Shown piece after piece: positions 10,800 through 23,183 of a stretch of DNA of 64,000 nucleotides. The stretch lies in contig CM060131.1 of NCBI GenBank assembly GCA_030522415.1, positions 248,001-312,000 on the forward strand, read 5' to 3'. Under the pieces are notes generated by a model. That model made no database searches. It saw only the letters and a list, made by a program, of their open reading frames with translations, and was not told where the DNA came from. Source of the DNA: Channallabes apus (lineage: Eukaryota > Chordata > Actinopteri > Siluriformes > Clariidae). Both the position numbers and the translations under genes were made by a program. Numbering within the stretch: the first letter of the stretch is position 1; each line of letters begins with the position of its first letter.

Positions 10800-13668
10800 G
10801 CCAATTAAATTCAAATTTTATTTGTCACATACACAGTCATACACGGTACGAAATGCAGTGAAATGCTTATACAACCGCCAGTGACCTTAAAAATAAAAGG
10901 AATAAATATGAATAGAAAGAGATACTAAAGAAAATAAACTTAACTAGTAAGATAAACTGTACAAGTAAGGGCATGATAAAAATATTACAAAATATAGAAA
11001 TATATATAAAAAAATATATATTTGTATATATATAAAATTTGAAAGTGGCAGTGGTTGTGCAAATATGCATAAAAAGTGACTTATTAAAGTGTCTTGTGCA
11101 ACGGTCCAGATATATAAATATGTAGTGCAAGTATGTATGAATGTGTCCATGATTGTCCAGTCAATGTTTAAAAGATATTAGTCCTGTGTGGTGGTGTGAT
11201 TGAGAGACCTTATCGCCTGCGGGAAGAAGCTCCTCCTCAGTCTCTCTGTGTTGGCCTTCAGGGAGCGGAATCACTTCCCAGACCGCAACAGAGTGAACAG
11301 TCCATTGTTGGGATGGCTGAGGTCCTTCACGATCTACCTGGCCTTGGACCAGCACCGCTTGCTGTAGATCGAGTGCAGGTCAGGGAGCTCGGTGCGGATA
11401 ATGCGCTCAGCTGATCGCACCACCCTCTGTAGAGCTCGTCTGTCTTGCATGGTGCTGTTCCCGAACCAGGTCGTGATGTTTCCCGTCAGGATGCTCTCTA
11501 TGGTGCAGGAGTAGAAATTCCTGAGCACCTTGGAGGGCAGTCTAAAGTCTCTCAAGAGTCTGAGGTGGTAGAGACGCTGCCGGGCTTTTTTCACCACGGT
11601 GTTGATGTGACAGGACGATGAGAGGTCCTGCATGATGTGAACACCGAGGTATCTGAAGTTGTCCACTCTCTCCACTGGGCTCCTGTGGATGATGGGGGTC
11701 TGGTAGTTCCTCTCCTGCTTTGTACTGAAGTCCACTATCAGCTCCTTTGTCTTGCTGACGTTCAGGAGGAGATTGTTTCTCTGGCACCAGTTCTCCAGAT
11801 TTCCAACCTCCTCCAGGTAGGCCGTCTCATCGTTGTTCGTGATCAGGCCGACCACGACAGTGTCGTGAGCAAACTTGATGATGGCGCTAGAGTTGGTAGT
11901 GGCCACGCAGTCGTAGGTGTACAAAGAGTACAGCAGGGGACTCAGAACACAACTCTGGGGGGCTCCAGTGCTGAGAGTGAGGGAGGCTGAGATATGTCCA
12001 CCCATCCTTACTGCCTGTGGTCTGCCAGTCAGAAAATTGGAGATCCACCGACATATAGATGAACTGAGTACCAGGTGCTCCAGCTTGGTGGTGAGTGTGG
12101 AGGGAATTATGGTATTAAATGCAGAGCTGTAGTCGAAGAGCATTTTTACATAATTCCCTTTCCTAGTGTCCAGGTGAGTGAGTGATGTTTGGAGAAGATG
12201 TGAGATTGCATCTTCTGTGGAACGGTTTGTGCGGTATGCAAACTGTAATGGGTCCAGTGTGTCCGGTAGTGAAGAAATGATGAAGTCTCTGACCAGGCGT
12301 TCAAAGCACTTCACTACTGAGGTCAGGGCTAAAGGGCGATTAGTCATTGAGAGAAGCAGGATGTGGTTTCTTTGGAACAGGAACAATGATGGACTCTTTG
12401 AAGCATGTGGGGATCACCGACTGAGATAAAGAGATGTTGAATATCTAAATTCTATCTGGTCTGCGCAGGCTCTGAGAATACGACCTGAGATGCCGTCTGG
12501 TCCTGCTGCTTTCCTGATGTTCACTCTCTTGAAGGCTCTCCTCACATCGTGCTCGGTGATGATGAACGCGCTTCCGGTGCTGGCAATATCTTCCTGTCTG
12601 CAGCCGTTAGCGCCGCTAGCATTAGCGCAGTTAGCATTAGCATCGCTAGTGTCTTTAGCTGGAGCCTCAAAGCGAGCATAGAAAGTGTTGAGCTCGTTCG
12701 CCAGAATCGCGTCCGCGTTCGTCATACCGGTTGTTGGTGCTTTATAATCCGTAATTGTCCTTAATCCCTGCCACAGGCTCCTAGAGTCACTCTGTTGAAG
12801 CTGTGACTCTAGTTTTCTCCCGTAGCGCTGCTTCACCTCTTTCACTGCTTTCCGCACGTTATATGACGCAGCCTTGTACGGTTCCATGTTCCCCGACGCA
12901 AGTCCCGTGTTGTAGGCGGCGGTGCGAGATCTCAGAGCGTCACGGATGGTTTTATCCACCCACGGCTTCTGGTTGGGAAACGTTGTGATAGTCTTTTTCT
13001 AGCTTCCCAATGAATCCCACAACCGCTTCCGTAAACACGCTGACGTCATCGGAGCTGTTTCTGAACATGTCCCAGTCTGCGTCATCGAGTGCGTCCTGTA
13101 ATGCGGCCACCGATTGGTCCGTCCAGTGCGCGAGCTCCCTCTGAACTGGAACTTTCTGTTTCAGCCTTTGTTTGTATTTTGGCATGAGGAAGATGTCAGC
13201 ATGGTCGGATTTTCCAAACGCTAGACGAGATTGCGCCTTGTAACCGTCTTTGACCGTAGTATAACAATGGTCCAGTGTCCTTTCGCCCCTGGTGGGGCAG
13301 GTGAAATGCTGATAAAAGTTCGGCGTTTCGTTTGTTGTTGTGAAAGATGCTGGGCAGAGGTGTGCGGTGTGCACGGGCTCTCAGCCTGTTCCTGATGCCG
13401 GCTCGTTTCCCTCGGGGCCGCCGCTTTGCGTCGCGTCCTTTGTTCTCCTTCAGGATCTCACTCGGCCAGCTCGGATCCGGAGTTAAAAATGTCGAATTGT
13501 GAGTACATTGTATACCAACAGAAACAAGAGTGTCTCTATCATACCTAATGTACTCAATGGTGGTGATTTTGCAGATTTTAACACACTGTAAACTAACTTA
13601 AAAAACAAAAACAAAGAAAAGGTGGTCTGAGCAGCCGACCTCACCGGCGCCATCTTGGAAAGACCTAA
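10800..13668 (-). mobile_element. Rex1/Babar-type LINE, copy 1, internally deleted
   Basis: Runs from a 5' end AAGATGGCGCCGGTGAGG (about 13660) to a 3' end ATGTGACAAATAAAATTTGA (about 10810). The minus strand encodes endonuclease remains (FYQHFTCPTRGERTLDHCYT, KSDHADIFLM, about 13340-13170) and a reverse transcriptase ([50 protein letters not shown]). Lesions: the N-terminal two thirds of the endonuclease is absent; the fourth RT motif reads [10 protein letters not shown] instead of KFADDT; one residue is lost before DYSSAFN; and the frame shifts near 12400. It is dead in cis. It lies in the last chd2 intron in the same transcriptional direction as chd2. Confidence 0.88.
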
Positions 13669-14702
13669 ATTTTCTTCTTACTTTTTAAACTCATTTGTAT
13701 ATAATGATGACATATGTCTAGGTTTTACTAAACATTAATAAAACAATGTTTTGCTAAGCACCCACAGTGCCTTTCAAGAATACATTATAACCCTTGAATG
13801 TTTCCACATTTTGTCATGTTACAACCACAAATGTAAATGTATTTATCACAATTTTATGTGATAAACCAACACAAAATGGAAAATAATAAATGGTTGAATT
13901 ATTATTTTTTTTTACAAATAAAATAAAACTATTTGTATTCAGCTGCCTTTACTCCAATACTCCTAACTAAAAGACAGTCTAACCAGCTGCCTTCTGAAAT
14001 CACCTAATTAGTAAATTACCTATGTGCAATTTAATCTCAGCATAAATACAGCATCCCTCAAAGGTTTGTTAGATGACATTAGTTAAAAAACAGCATCATG
14101 AAGCCAAGCAACACACCAGACAGGTCAGGAAAATAGCTGGAGAAGTTTAAAGCAGGGTTAGGTTATAAAAAAAAAATCTCCCAAGCTTTGAACATCTCAT
14201 GAAGCACCGAAAATAAATAGAGCAAGGCACTGCAACAACAAACTTAATAAGACATGGCCATCCACCTAAACTGTCTGGCCAAGAAAGGAAAGCATTAATC
14301 AGAGAAGAAGCCATGAGGCCTATGGCAACTCTGGAGAGGCATGGTAACTCTGGAGAAATACACAGATCAGCAACTATTAACTATTAGTAGTTATAACTAT
14401 AACTATTCACTCCATAAATCTTGCGATCATCGGAAAGTGTCAAGAAGAAAGCCATGTGGGGGACACAGCAATGTGCTTGCTGTGTGCTGTGGTACAATAA
14501 GACCAACATTGAACCTTTTGGTCTAAACGCTGCACATCAGCCTGAAACATCATGTGGGGATACTTTTCTTCAGCAGGGTCAGGGAAGCTGTTCAGAGTTG
14601 GTAGGAAGATGGACTAAGCCAAATGCAGGGCAATCTTAAAAGACTCGAAACTAGGCCAGAGGTTTACCTTCTACCAGGACAACAACAGTAGAAATACAGC
14701 CA

Positions 14703-15067
14703 AATACAATACTAATACAGCGTTTAGTGTGTGTGTGTGTGTGAAGCAGAGAGGGTGTGCTCTCACTCTGCTTCTCACAGAAGAAGCGATTCTTTTCAAA
14801 GGTTCATTTGTTTGTTTGTTTTACTTTACAGTAGTGATTCCGCTAAGCGCTCACACGAGTGTCATTAGCAATGCTCCTTGCTAATTTTTCAGACAAAACA
14901 GTCTTTCCCGTTAGTGTGTTTATGTGATTCAAATAAGAAAGGTTTACTGTGTAATAAAGGTTTATTAGAAAGTTAAAATTCCATTTTCTCCCTCAGCCTC
15001 TCTTGTGTGCGCGCGCGTAATTTGGCACCGTGCTGGTTCATATACTCTCTCTCGGGACTGGAGGGCC

Positions 15068-15116
<49 letters not shown>

Positions 15117-15362
15117 AAACACTTATCTGTCGGGATTGATTTTTACTTTTTTTAAAAAGCTAAAGTGCAGGTTAATTAAATTTTTTTTTTACTTTATAGT
15201 TTGTCTTAATTATTTTTATGTATTTATGTTTTGGGCTGTGGAACGAATAATTTGAGTTTTCATTATTTCTTATGGGAAAATAAAATTTGATTTACGAATG
15301 TTTTGGAATACGAGCCCACTTCCGGAACGAATTATGCTTGTAATCTGAGGTTTCTTTGTATT
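14703..15362. mobile_element. Non-autonomous insertion with CA tract
   Basis: Sequence foreign to the surrounding Tc1. Its right part (GTGGAACGAATAATTTGAGT, GGAACGAATTATGCTTGTAA, CTGAGGTTTCTTTGTA) resembles the end of common fish Tc1/mariner MITEs. It carries a (CA) tract at about 15069-15111. The left border is uncertain. Confidence 0.45.
15069..15111 (+). repeat. (CA)n microsatellite
   Basis: About 21 uninterrupted CA units. Confidence 0.95.
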
Positions 15363-15668
15363 ACAATGACCAAGTTAAAGTCCAGACCTAAATCCAACTA
15401 AGGATCTGTGGGACGACTTGAAAAATGCTGTTCTCAAATGCCCTCCCAATCTGACTTAGTTTGCACTATTTTGCAAGGAAGAATGGGCAAAGATTTTATT
15501 CTCTGTGCAATGGTGGTAGAGACATCACAAAAAAATTGGTTTTACAAAGTATTGACTCAAAGGAGCCGAATACAAATGCACAAAAAACTTTGCAAATTTG
15601 ACATTTTCCATCTGCTTCACAATTATGTGTCACCAATCGGTCTATCACATAAAATCCCAATAAAATAC

Positions 15669-15824
15669 TAGGGCTGCACGATATATTGAAAAAATATCGT
15701 TATCGTGATAATGGCATGCGCAATAACCATATCGCAAAGAGTTGCGATAAATACTTTATGTGCCAAGCATTTGTGTGTCCAAATTTGACCAATCAGATGG
15801 GCCCTTACTATGTTTATACCCGCT

Positions 15825-15855
<31 letters not shown>

Positions 15856-16748
15856 TATTTATATCTTTATACTTCATTCTGTCGCTAACTAACCCGGGAT
15901 GATCAGAAGACTTAGCGATTAGCTGTAAGCCCTTTGTAGCGGTAAACCCAAACGCGGAAGCAAGCGAGTATGCAGGATAACCACGCAAATACTCTCACAG
16001 AAGGGGAGCAAAGGAAAAACACAAATTTAACCTGCATCTTATAAACACACACTCGAATTAGAAAGTAAACAATCTGCACCGACATGCGTGAACTCAGTGA
16101 CTAAGCTGTATGCGATGGTTTGTTTACTCCTCTTATACTTCCGGGTTCGCGCCCGCATTACTTCCGGGTCTTAGTGCTGGTCGAGGAGCGCGCACGCGCG
16201 CGTGTGTGTGTGTGTGTGTGTGACACAAATAGTTTTTCTATTTAATTTTTGTTTAATAATATTTATTTTTATTTAAAAAAAAAAAAAAAAAAAAAAACAG
16301 GCAAGCCAAAGAGAATATTTTGTTTAAAAGATGCTCTTGTTTTAAGACACTATTGATGAGTGTATGGTTACACGTAAATAAAAAGTAATGTTTGAAAGTA
16401 ATTCATATTGTGTTGGTAGGTATACAGTAACAGCAAACCAGAAATCAGAATATCTGCTGAGGGTTTTAAGTCATTCATAGTATTTTGAAGTCTAAATATT
16501 TGCAACTTCCTTGACATATAGTTTCTTTTTAGCCTGAATTAGATTTAATTACATCAGATGAATATCTATTACCTGTTTATTTTAGTACGATCATTACATA
16601 TAAAAAATATTTTAAAAAATAGGCAATAATAATAATAAATAATAAATAAAAAATTAATTTCTCTAGGGAAATGTTATATCACAAGAAATATCGTTATCGC
16701 AATATTCAACAACAATATCGCATATTTTCCGAATATTGTGCAGCCCTA
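15669..16748. mobile_element. Non-autonomous hAT, copy 1, with 8-bp target duplication
   Basis: Ends are TAGGGCTGCACGATATAT and ATATTGTGCAGCCCTA, an inverted pair. Both sides carry TAAAATAC (15661-15668 and 16749-16756), the 8-bp duplication expected for hAT. Subterminal ATCGTTATCG repeats occur at both ends. The 1080-bp element holds TA, GT and A tracts and no transposase. A second copy begins at 63203. Confidence 0.93.
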
Positions 16749-17216
16749 TAAAATACATTTACGTTTGTGGTTGTAATGTGACAAAATGTGGAAAAGTTCA
16801 AGGGGTATGAATACTTTTGCAAGGCACTGTATTAGAAAAGTATACAGATGTCGCCTTTAAGACTGCGCGTATTTTCCCGCGAGAGGCCGCAATTTAACGT
16901 GCGGCGTGCCGCGACTTGCCGGAGGCAACATTCAGGAATTTTAAATAAATGTGTTGTGCTTCCCTGAATATCCGAATATTGTGCAGCCCTATAAAATACA
17001 TTTACGTTTGTGGTTGTAATGTGACAAAATGTGGAAAAGTTCAAGGGGTATGAATACTTTTGCAAGGCACTGTATTAGAAAAGTATACAGATGTCGCCTT
17101 TAAGACTGCGCGTGTTTTCCCGCGAGAGGCCGCAATTTAGCGAGCGGCGTGCCGCGACTTGCCGGAGGCAACATTCAGGAATTCAAAATAAATGTGTTGT
17201 GCTTCCCTGAATATCC
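16728..17216 (+). repeat. 243-bp tandem duplication spanning hAT and Tc1 ends
   Basis: Two adjacent units (about 16728-16970 and 16971-17213) each contain the last bases of the hAT, one TAAAATAC, the Tc1 3' end and about 130 bp of flank. They differ at only a handful of positions. The junction has short shared sequence (GAATATCCG against CCGAATATTG). The event postdates both insertions. Confidence 0.9.
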
Positions 17217-17444
17217 GCCAGATGGCGCATTGAAGGACTTTATCTAAAAGCCGGACCAAGTACAAATGAATTGTGTATAAGGTTAACCGTTAACCTAAAA
17301 CAATATTGTTTCCACTGCTGTAGCAAACATGAATTTTATTTTGTTTTACAACAGATATTTCATAATGAACGTGTGTATATGTGCTTCATGTTATTTTCAT
17401 AATGATGAAATGAGCTGCCCAAATTCGTGCTTTAAAAGTTTCTT
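17217..17444. other. Intronic, nothing recognised
   Basis: Unassigned AT-rich sequence between the duplication and Rex1 copy 2. Confidence 0.5.
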
Positions 17445-19236
17445 AATTCAAATTCAAATTTTATTTGTCACATACACAGTCATACACAGTATAATATGCA
17501 GTGAAATGCTTATACGACCGCCAGTGACCTTAAAAAGAAAATAAAAGCTTGTATGTAAAATAAATAATCAATAAAAAGGAAATAGTAAAGAAATAATTTT
17601 AACTAGTAAAATTAACTGTACAATAAGGGCATAATAAAATATTGCAAAATATAGAAATATAGGGTAGATAGAGTATATATGTATATAGAATTAAAGTGTC
17701 AGTGGTTGTGCAAATATGCATGAAAGGTGACATGTGCAATTGTCCAGATGTATAAATATTTAGTGCAGGTGTGTATGAATGTGTCCATGATTGTCCAGTC
17801 AGTGTTGTGAGCTTAAAAGATGTTATTAGTCCTGTGTGGAGGTGTGATTGAGAGACCTTATCGCCTGCGGGAAGAAGCTCCTCCTCAGCCTCTCTGTGTT
17901 GGCCTTTAGGGAGCGGAATCGCTTCCCAGACCGCAACAAAGAGAACAGTCCATTACTGGGGTGACTGAGGTCCTTCATGATCTTCCTGGCCTTAGTCCAG
18001 CACCGCTTGCTGTAGATCGAGTGCAGGTCAGGGAGCTCAGTGCGGATGATGCGCTCGGCTGATCGCACCACCCTCTGTAGAGCTCGTCTGTCCTGCATGG
18101 TGCTGTTCCCGAACCAGGTCGTGATGTTTCCCGTCAGGATGCTCTCTATGGTGCAGGAGTAGAAGTTCCTGAGCACCTTGGAGGGCAGTCTAAAGTCTCT
18201 CAAGCGTCTGAGGTGGTAGAGACGCTGCCGGGCTTTTTTCACCACGGTGTTGATGTGACAGGACCATGACAGGTCCTGCGTGATGTGAACACCGAGGTAT
18301 CTGAAGCTGTCCACTCTCTCCACTGGGCTCCTGTTGATGATGGGGGTCTGGTAGTTCCTCTCCTGCTTTGTACTAAAGCTCCTTTGTCTTACTGACGTTC
18401 AGGAGGAGATTGTTCCTCTGGCACCAGTTCTCCAGATTTCCAATCTCCTCTAGGTAGTCCGACTCATCATTGTTGGTGATCAGTCCGACCACGACGGTGT
18501 CGTCAGCAAACTTGATGATGGAGGTGGAGTTGGTAGTGGCCACGCAGTCGTGGGTGTACAAAGAGTACAGCAGGGGGCTCAGAACACAACCCTGGGGGGC
18601 TCCAGTGCTGAGAGTGAGTGTAGCTGAGACATGACCGCCCATCCTTACTGCCTGTGGTCTGCTAGTCAGAAAATTGGAGATCCACTGACATATAGATGAG
18701 CTGAGTCCCAGGTGCTCCAGCTTGGTGGTGAGTGTGGAGGGAATTATGGTATTAAAAACAGAGCTGTAGTCGATGAAGAGCATTTTAACATAATTCCCTT
18801 TCCTAGTGTCTAGGTGAGTGAGTGATGTGTGGAGGAGATGAGAGATTGCATCGTCTGTGGATATGACGGTATGCAAACTGTAGTGGGTCCAGTGTGTCGG
18901 GTAGTGAAGAAATGATGAAGTCTCTGATAAGGCATTCAAAGCACTTCATCACTACTGAGGTGAGGGCTACAGGGCGATAGTCATTGAGGGAAGCAGGATG
19001 TGGTTTCTTCGGGACAGGAACAATGATGGACTCTTTGAAGCATGTGGGGATCACCGACTGAAATAAGGAGATGTTGAATATCTCAGTGAACACAGGTGCT
19101 AGCTGGTCTACGCAGGCTCTGAGGATACGGCCTGAGATGCCGTCTGGTCCTGCTGCTTTCCTCCTGTTCACTCTCTTGAAGGCTCTCCTCACGTCGTGCT
19201 CGGAGATGATGAGCGCGTTCCCGGTGCTGGCAGTTA
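17445..19236 (-). mobile_element. Rex1/Babar-type LINE, copy 2, 5'-truncated
   Basis: Shares the 3' end of copy 1 (ATGTGACAAATAAAATTTGA, complement at 17455-17475). The minus strand reads [70 protein letters not shown], the intact catalytic [11 protein letters not shown] (about 18515) and the thumb and C-terminal region to 17826. It is 5'-truncated at about 19236, just before the reverse transcriptase, and has frameshifts near 18370 and 18870. The ORF at 18323-17826 covers the C-terminal portion. Confidence 0.9.
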
Positions 19237-19269
19237 TATATAGTTATATAGTTTTTGTAATGTCTTAAC

Positions 19270-19452
19270 AGGTACAAAATAATGAAAGACATGGCCATGC
19301 CGCGGTTTAAATGGTCTTGAAATTAATTTAATTTCCTGATAGTAGGCTATCTGATAGTGTTAACTATGCGAATGTCCTGATTCATGAATATACCAACATG
19401 TCTTATTTAAAACGTAAAAATGAGTCGCCATCATTAGAAGACATGAATTAAC
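19270..19452 (+). repeat. Direct repeat D1, left
   Basis: About 180 bp matching 19978-20157 (shared AATGAAAGACATG, CTGATAGTAGGCTATCTGAT and GTTAACTATGCGAATGTCCT). The interval of about 525 bp holds GC-rich and AT-rich sequence with no coding signal. The pair could be a local duplication or remains of a small LTR-like structure. Confidence 0.75.
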
Positions 19453-19977
19453 TGTGTATGTGTTTGTATGTGCATATATTATATAAGGATGTGTTTGTGT
19501 GCATGTCTCATATGTAACATTCATATAAAATGCAATTCGTGATAAGTGTATGTTGTTAAAGTATTTGTGGATATGTATGTAACGACGCGGCGAGGGGCAG
19601 AGCCACGCATAAACTGTTAAGAACGGGCCGGGTCGTGATACCGCGACATTCCGTGTGATCATTCGGTCGCACCAGTAAAAGGTGTCAGTGCCAAAGACAA
19701 AGAGCGCTGGAGAAGACACAGGCAAAGCCCAAGCCTCTGTCTGTCTAAGAGAGAGAAAGTGAAGGAGACACGCATCAGTTTAGCGCGCGCTCTCGGGTTA
19801 AAGTGCACAAACTCTACTCTCTCTCTTCCTATAAATCCTCAGTAAAGCCATACGTGTAAGTCCCGAGAGCATCTTTAGTTTTTTTGTTTTAGTTTCCAGA
19901 ATCCCATCCGTTCTCGCATAGATGGCGCAGCTCTGGTTATTTTGTGTTTTCAGTTTTCTTTTGAAAAAAGATTCATT

Positions 19978-20157
19978 ACAAAACAATGAAAGACATGACA
20001 ATGCCTCGGTTTAAATGGTCTGGAAATTAATTTAATTTCCTGATAGTAGGCTATCTGATAGTGTTAACTATGCGAATGTCCTGATTTGTGAATATGCCAA
20101 CATATATTATTCAAAACGAAAAAATGTGTCGCCATCATCAGAAGACATGAATGAATA
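19978..20157 (+). repeat. Direct repeat D1, right
   Basis: Partner of the repeat at 19270, with about one difference per 12-15 bases by eye. Confidence 0.75.
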
Positions 20158-21159
20158 ACATGCTGAATAACAACAACTCACATTCATAACGAATCTAATA
20201 TGGAATTGCATCATACTGTATGACTGTCATCAGGTCGGGACAATGCAAAGCAAATGTAGCCTATGTTTTACCTGATGGCGTACAATGTTGCTGTTGATTA
20301 TTATATTATTAGTAATAATTTTTAAGAATCTATACACATGAAACACACAAACATGCACATGTAGAGATACAATAATTTTACTGCTGTAAAATCAGCATTT
20401 TATCTAATTTGAAATATAAACCTAATATCTGTTACTTAATATATTTTCTGTAAAAACAGTTTTTTAATATCATAAATACAATAATCCATAATTATGTGGA
20501 TATCCATATTAGATGGCTTTTAGTGAAATAAAACTAACTTACTTTAAAACTAAACATGTTCCCTAAAACGGTGGACAGAGCTACAGACCCCCCCCCGTAA
20601 CCCCCTTACCCAGTTAGCTAGCAGTTAATGACCACCACTACTTGTGCAGTTCATAAAAGGACAGGTAATGTTTGTCGCGCTGTTGCACAAACAGCACGCT
20701 CATTTATTTCAATTTATTTGTTATAGACTATAGTGTGCGCTGTACTCCCTATTTACTGTTTTGCTACAGTCTGCACCTTCCAGTTAATTTGCCTGCTTCT
20801 CCTCCAGCTCCGTACCACCCAGTCTGCAGGAAATGCACGTGCACTTTGCGTGCTCGTACCCGGCTCGTAACGAGCGCGCTCTGCCCTCAAGGGCGAGCAT
20901 TGGTTAATGGCAGGCATGTGACTGATGCAAGCCAGATCCTTTTATTTAGCAAAATTGAGATTAATAGTTACATTTTATTGTTGAGTGGCAAAGACAGGAC
21001 TTCATACGCACATACACAGAAAAAAGGGCACTTGAGGCATCCTGGAGGAAAGGGGCGGGTGGCTCAAGCACCCGCCGCCCTCCCCCCTCTGCACGTGCCT
21101 GTGTGTGTGTGTCTGTGCAGTATATCCAATGTGAAAGCGCGCTCAGTTACAGCTCAGTC
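20158..21159. other. Intronic, no gene seen
   Basis: A plus-strand frame at 20672-21295 is open for 207 codons but shows no domain, no splice context and mixed low-complexity composition, and it runs into the inverted repeat. I treat it as chance. Confidence 0.55.
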
Positions 21160-21606
21160 CCTCTTCTCACCTTTGATAGGTGTGAAGTTATCAAACTGGT
21201 TTCGGATGGGGGAATTGGCACAATTGAGGGGTTTAAAACCATTTAACAAGACCGAGACGTCTCTGCCTAAAATGTATTTCTCCAGCAAAACATAGAATAA
21301 ATAGAAATAAAATGTTTAATATTAATAATATTGATCTTACCTGGATGGTCTAATTCTCAAAACCATTTAAGACTTAACACTATAACTAGAATATTTACAA
21401 AACTGAAAGGCTGTCTTATGAATAATAAACAACTCATAACTCAAAAAGATCATATGTTTTTATATATTTTTTTAGATCATAAATAGACATGAATTAACTA
21501 TTTATACATATATATATGCTGGACACAAACAGCAAAAAACAACCACGGCTGGGAATAAGAGCTGGAATGTGATTGCTTCTCACTTTATATATATATATAT
21601 ATATAT

Positions 21607-21650
<44 letters not shown>

Positions 21651-21768
21651 TGTTTTGCTGGCGAAAAACATTTTAGGCAGAGACGTCTACTGGGCCTTGT
21701 TAATTGTTTTTAAAACCCCCAATTCTACGAATTCCCCCATCAGCGAAACCTAATGAAAGGTGAGAAGA
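21160..21768. repeat. Inverted repeat with microsatellite loop
   Basis: Left arm 21160-21291 and right arm 21648-21768 are complementary (left GACGTCTCTGCCTAAAATG, right CATTTTAGGCAGAGACGTC) over about 120-130 bp with small gaps. The 355-bp loop holds a (TA) run at about 21586-21606 and a (GA) run at about 21609-21645. It looks like a small foldback element. Confidence 0.85.
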
Positions 21769-22319
21769 GGCATTACAGTGGGGGTTCTGTGGGTCTCCAA
21801 ACTCAGATGGCTATGTGTCAGCCGATAACTGCTCCTTTAATCTGCTGGTTACAGCGGGGCGCCGACTGCTGATGAGTAGCCTGTACAAGCCAAGCTCTTC
21901 CCCAAAAAATTAGGTGAATGTCTGCAACAATCACTAACCATTAAAATGTTTTTTTTTTTAATTAAACACGAATATATAAATTATATTTTCTTTACACATA
22001 ATATTTTCATTATATATACACGGGCATCGCTAGGCCATTTTTAGGGGGGCTTTAGCCCATTGTCCCCTTTAAATTTATTTAAAGTATTTTTCATATTTTT
22101 TATGTCTGCCAGTTTCCAACAAAAAGCAGCAGTATTGTCAAAGAATTAACAGATAAATATTTAATATTATTGGCACCCACACAGTTTATTCCATTGTCCA
22201 GCCTCATAGGTGTGTTGTTTATATTGCAAATCAATGTAAGTTTAGTTATATGCTGTTTTCTGGTTATATTTTTCAGATTGTACCTGTACATAGAAAAAAG
22301 TTAATACGGTAAACACACA

Positions 22320-22323
<4 letters not shown>

Positions 22324-22378
<55 letters not shown>
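22324..22378 (+). repeat. (TA)n microsatellite
   Basis: About 27 TA units ending in an ACACAC step. Confidence 0.95.
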
Positions 22379-22385
<7 letters not shown>

Positions 22386-23183
22386 TGCTTAATTAAATTC
22401 TTAAATCATCGTGTTCACCCATGCACTGAAAAAAAGAACTTGTTAGATTTACTTGATAAAATCCTCTTAATTTGCACACAGATTTTAAGTAAATTTTATT
22501 GCTTCAATATTTAGTAAAACTCACCCGTAATTGTCAGGTAAAATCTACTTAATAATTAAATTAACAATCAAAGAAATCAAGTAAAAAGTTCCATAATTAT
22601 ATTTAATGCACAAATAAGATTTATTTAAAATAATCAAGTAAAGTTAATTCATTCCCAGATAGCACACACACGTTGCAGAGATAATGCTCCCTAATGCATG
22701 TTACAATGACCAAATATGATAAATAAATAAACCACACTCTCAGCTAATAATAAAACAGATTCGTTTATTTTTTATAAAAAATACATTTAATAACAAGCAA
22801 ACATTTGATTAATTTATACAAAAACGAGAAAACGAGATAACAGTAACTTACAAATGAGGTCTCAATTTGAAAAGATGTACAAAACATAAAACACCACGAA
22901 TAAGTATTAATCATAGAAACAAAATTAAACACCAACAGAAACGTTTTGTACTTTATAACTGTACAATTATGATTTTTAAATATGACCGTTAGATACGTTG
23001 GTCAGGAAACTCCTGAAGTCAGATGCAGACACACTTTCAGTCACAAACTGCTGTGAAAAAATACAGAGATAGATATTCAATTAAAATTCATGATACTTAA
23101 TTTAGCAAATGAACAATATTTATACTTTGTTCCTCTCGCTTCACAACTCATGAGAACAGACCGAAACCAGAACCGAACCGGAG
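22379..23183. other. AT-rich intron sequence
   Basis: Contains CACTGAAAAAAAGAACTTGT near 22425, which looks like the edge of a DNA transposon, but I found no matching opposite end. Confidence 0.35.

Larger units (their letters stand above)
13765..16829 (+). mobile_element. Old Tc1 element, interrupted twice
   Basis: Terminal repeats start CAGTGCCTTTCAAGAATAC and end TTTTGCAAGGCACTG, followed by TA at 16830. Decayed transposase includes RHGHPPKLSGQERKALIREE (about 14255), a D-containing segment near 14680 and SPDLNPTKDLWDDL-like sequence near 15390. A non-autonomous insertion (about 14703-15362) and a hAT (15669-16748) split it. The TA expected on the left is CA. It is the host layer for the 243-bp tandem duplication at its right end. 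Confidence 0.8.

Noticed and set aside
11637..12132. Plus-strand frames of 117 and 71 codons
   Set aside because: Antisense of the Rex1 reverse transcriptase.
20672..21295. Open frame of 207 codons on the plus strand
   Set aside because: No domain, no CHD2 link, odd composition and it runs into a foldback arm; likely chance.
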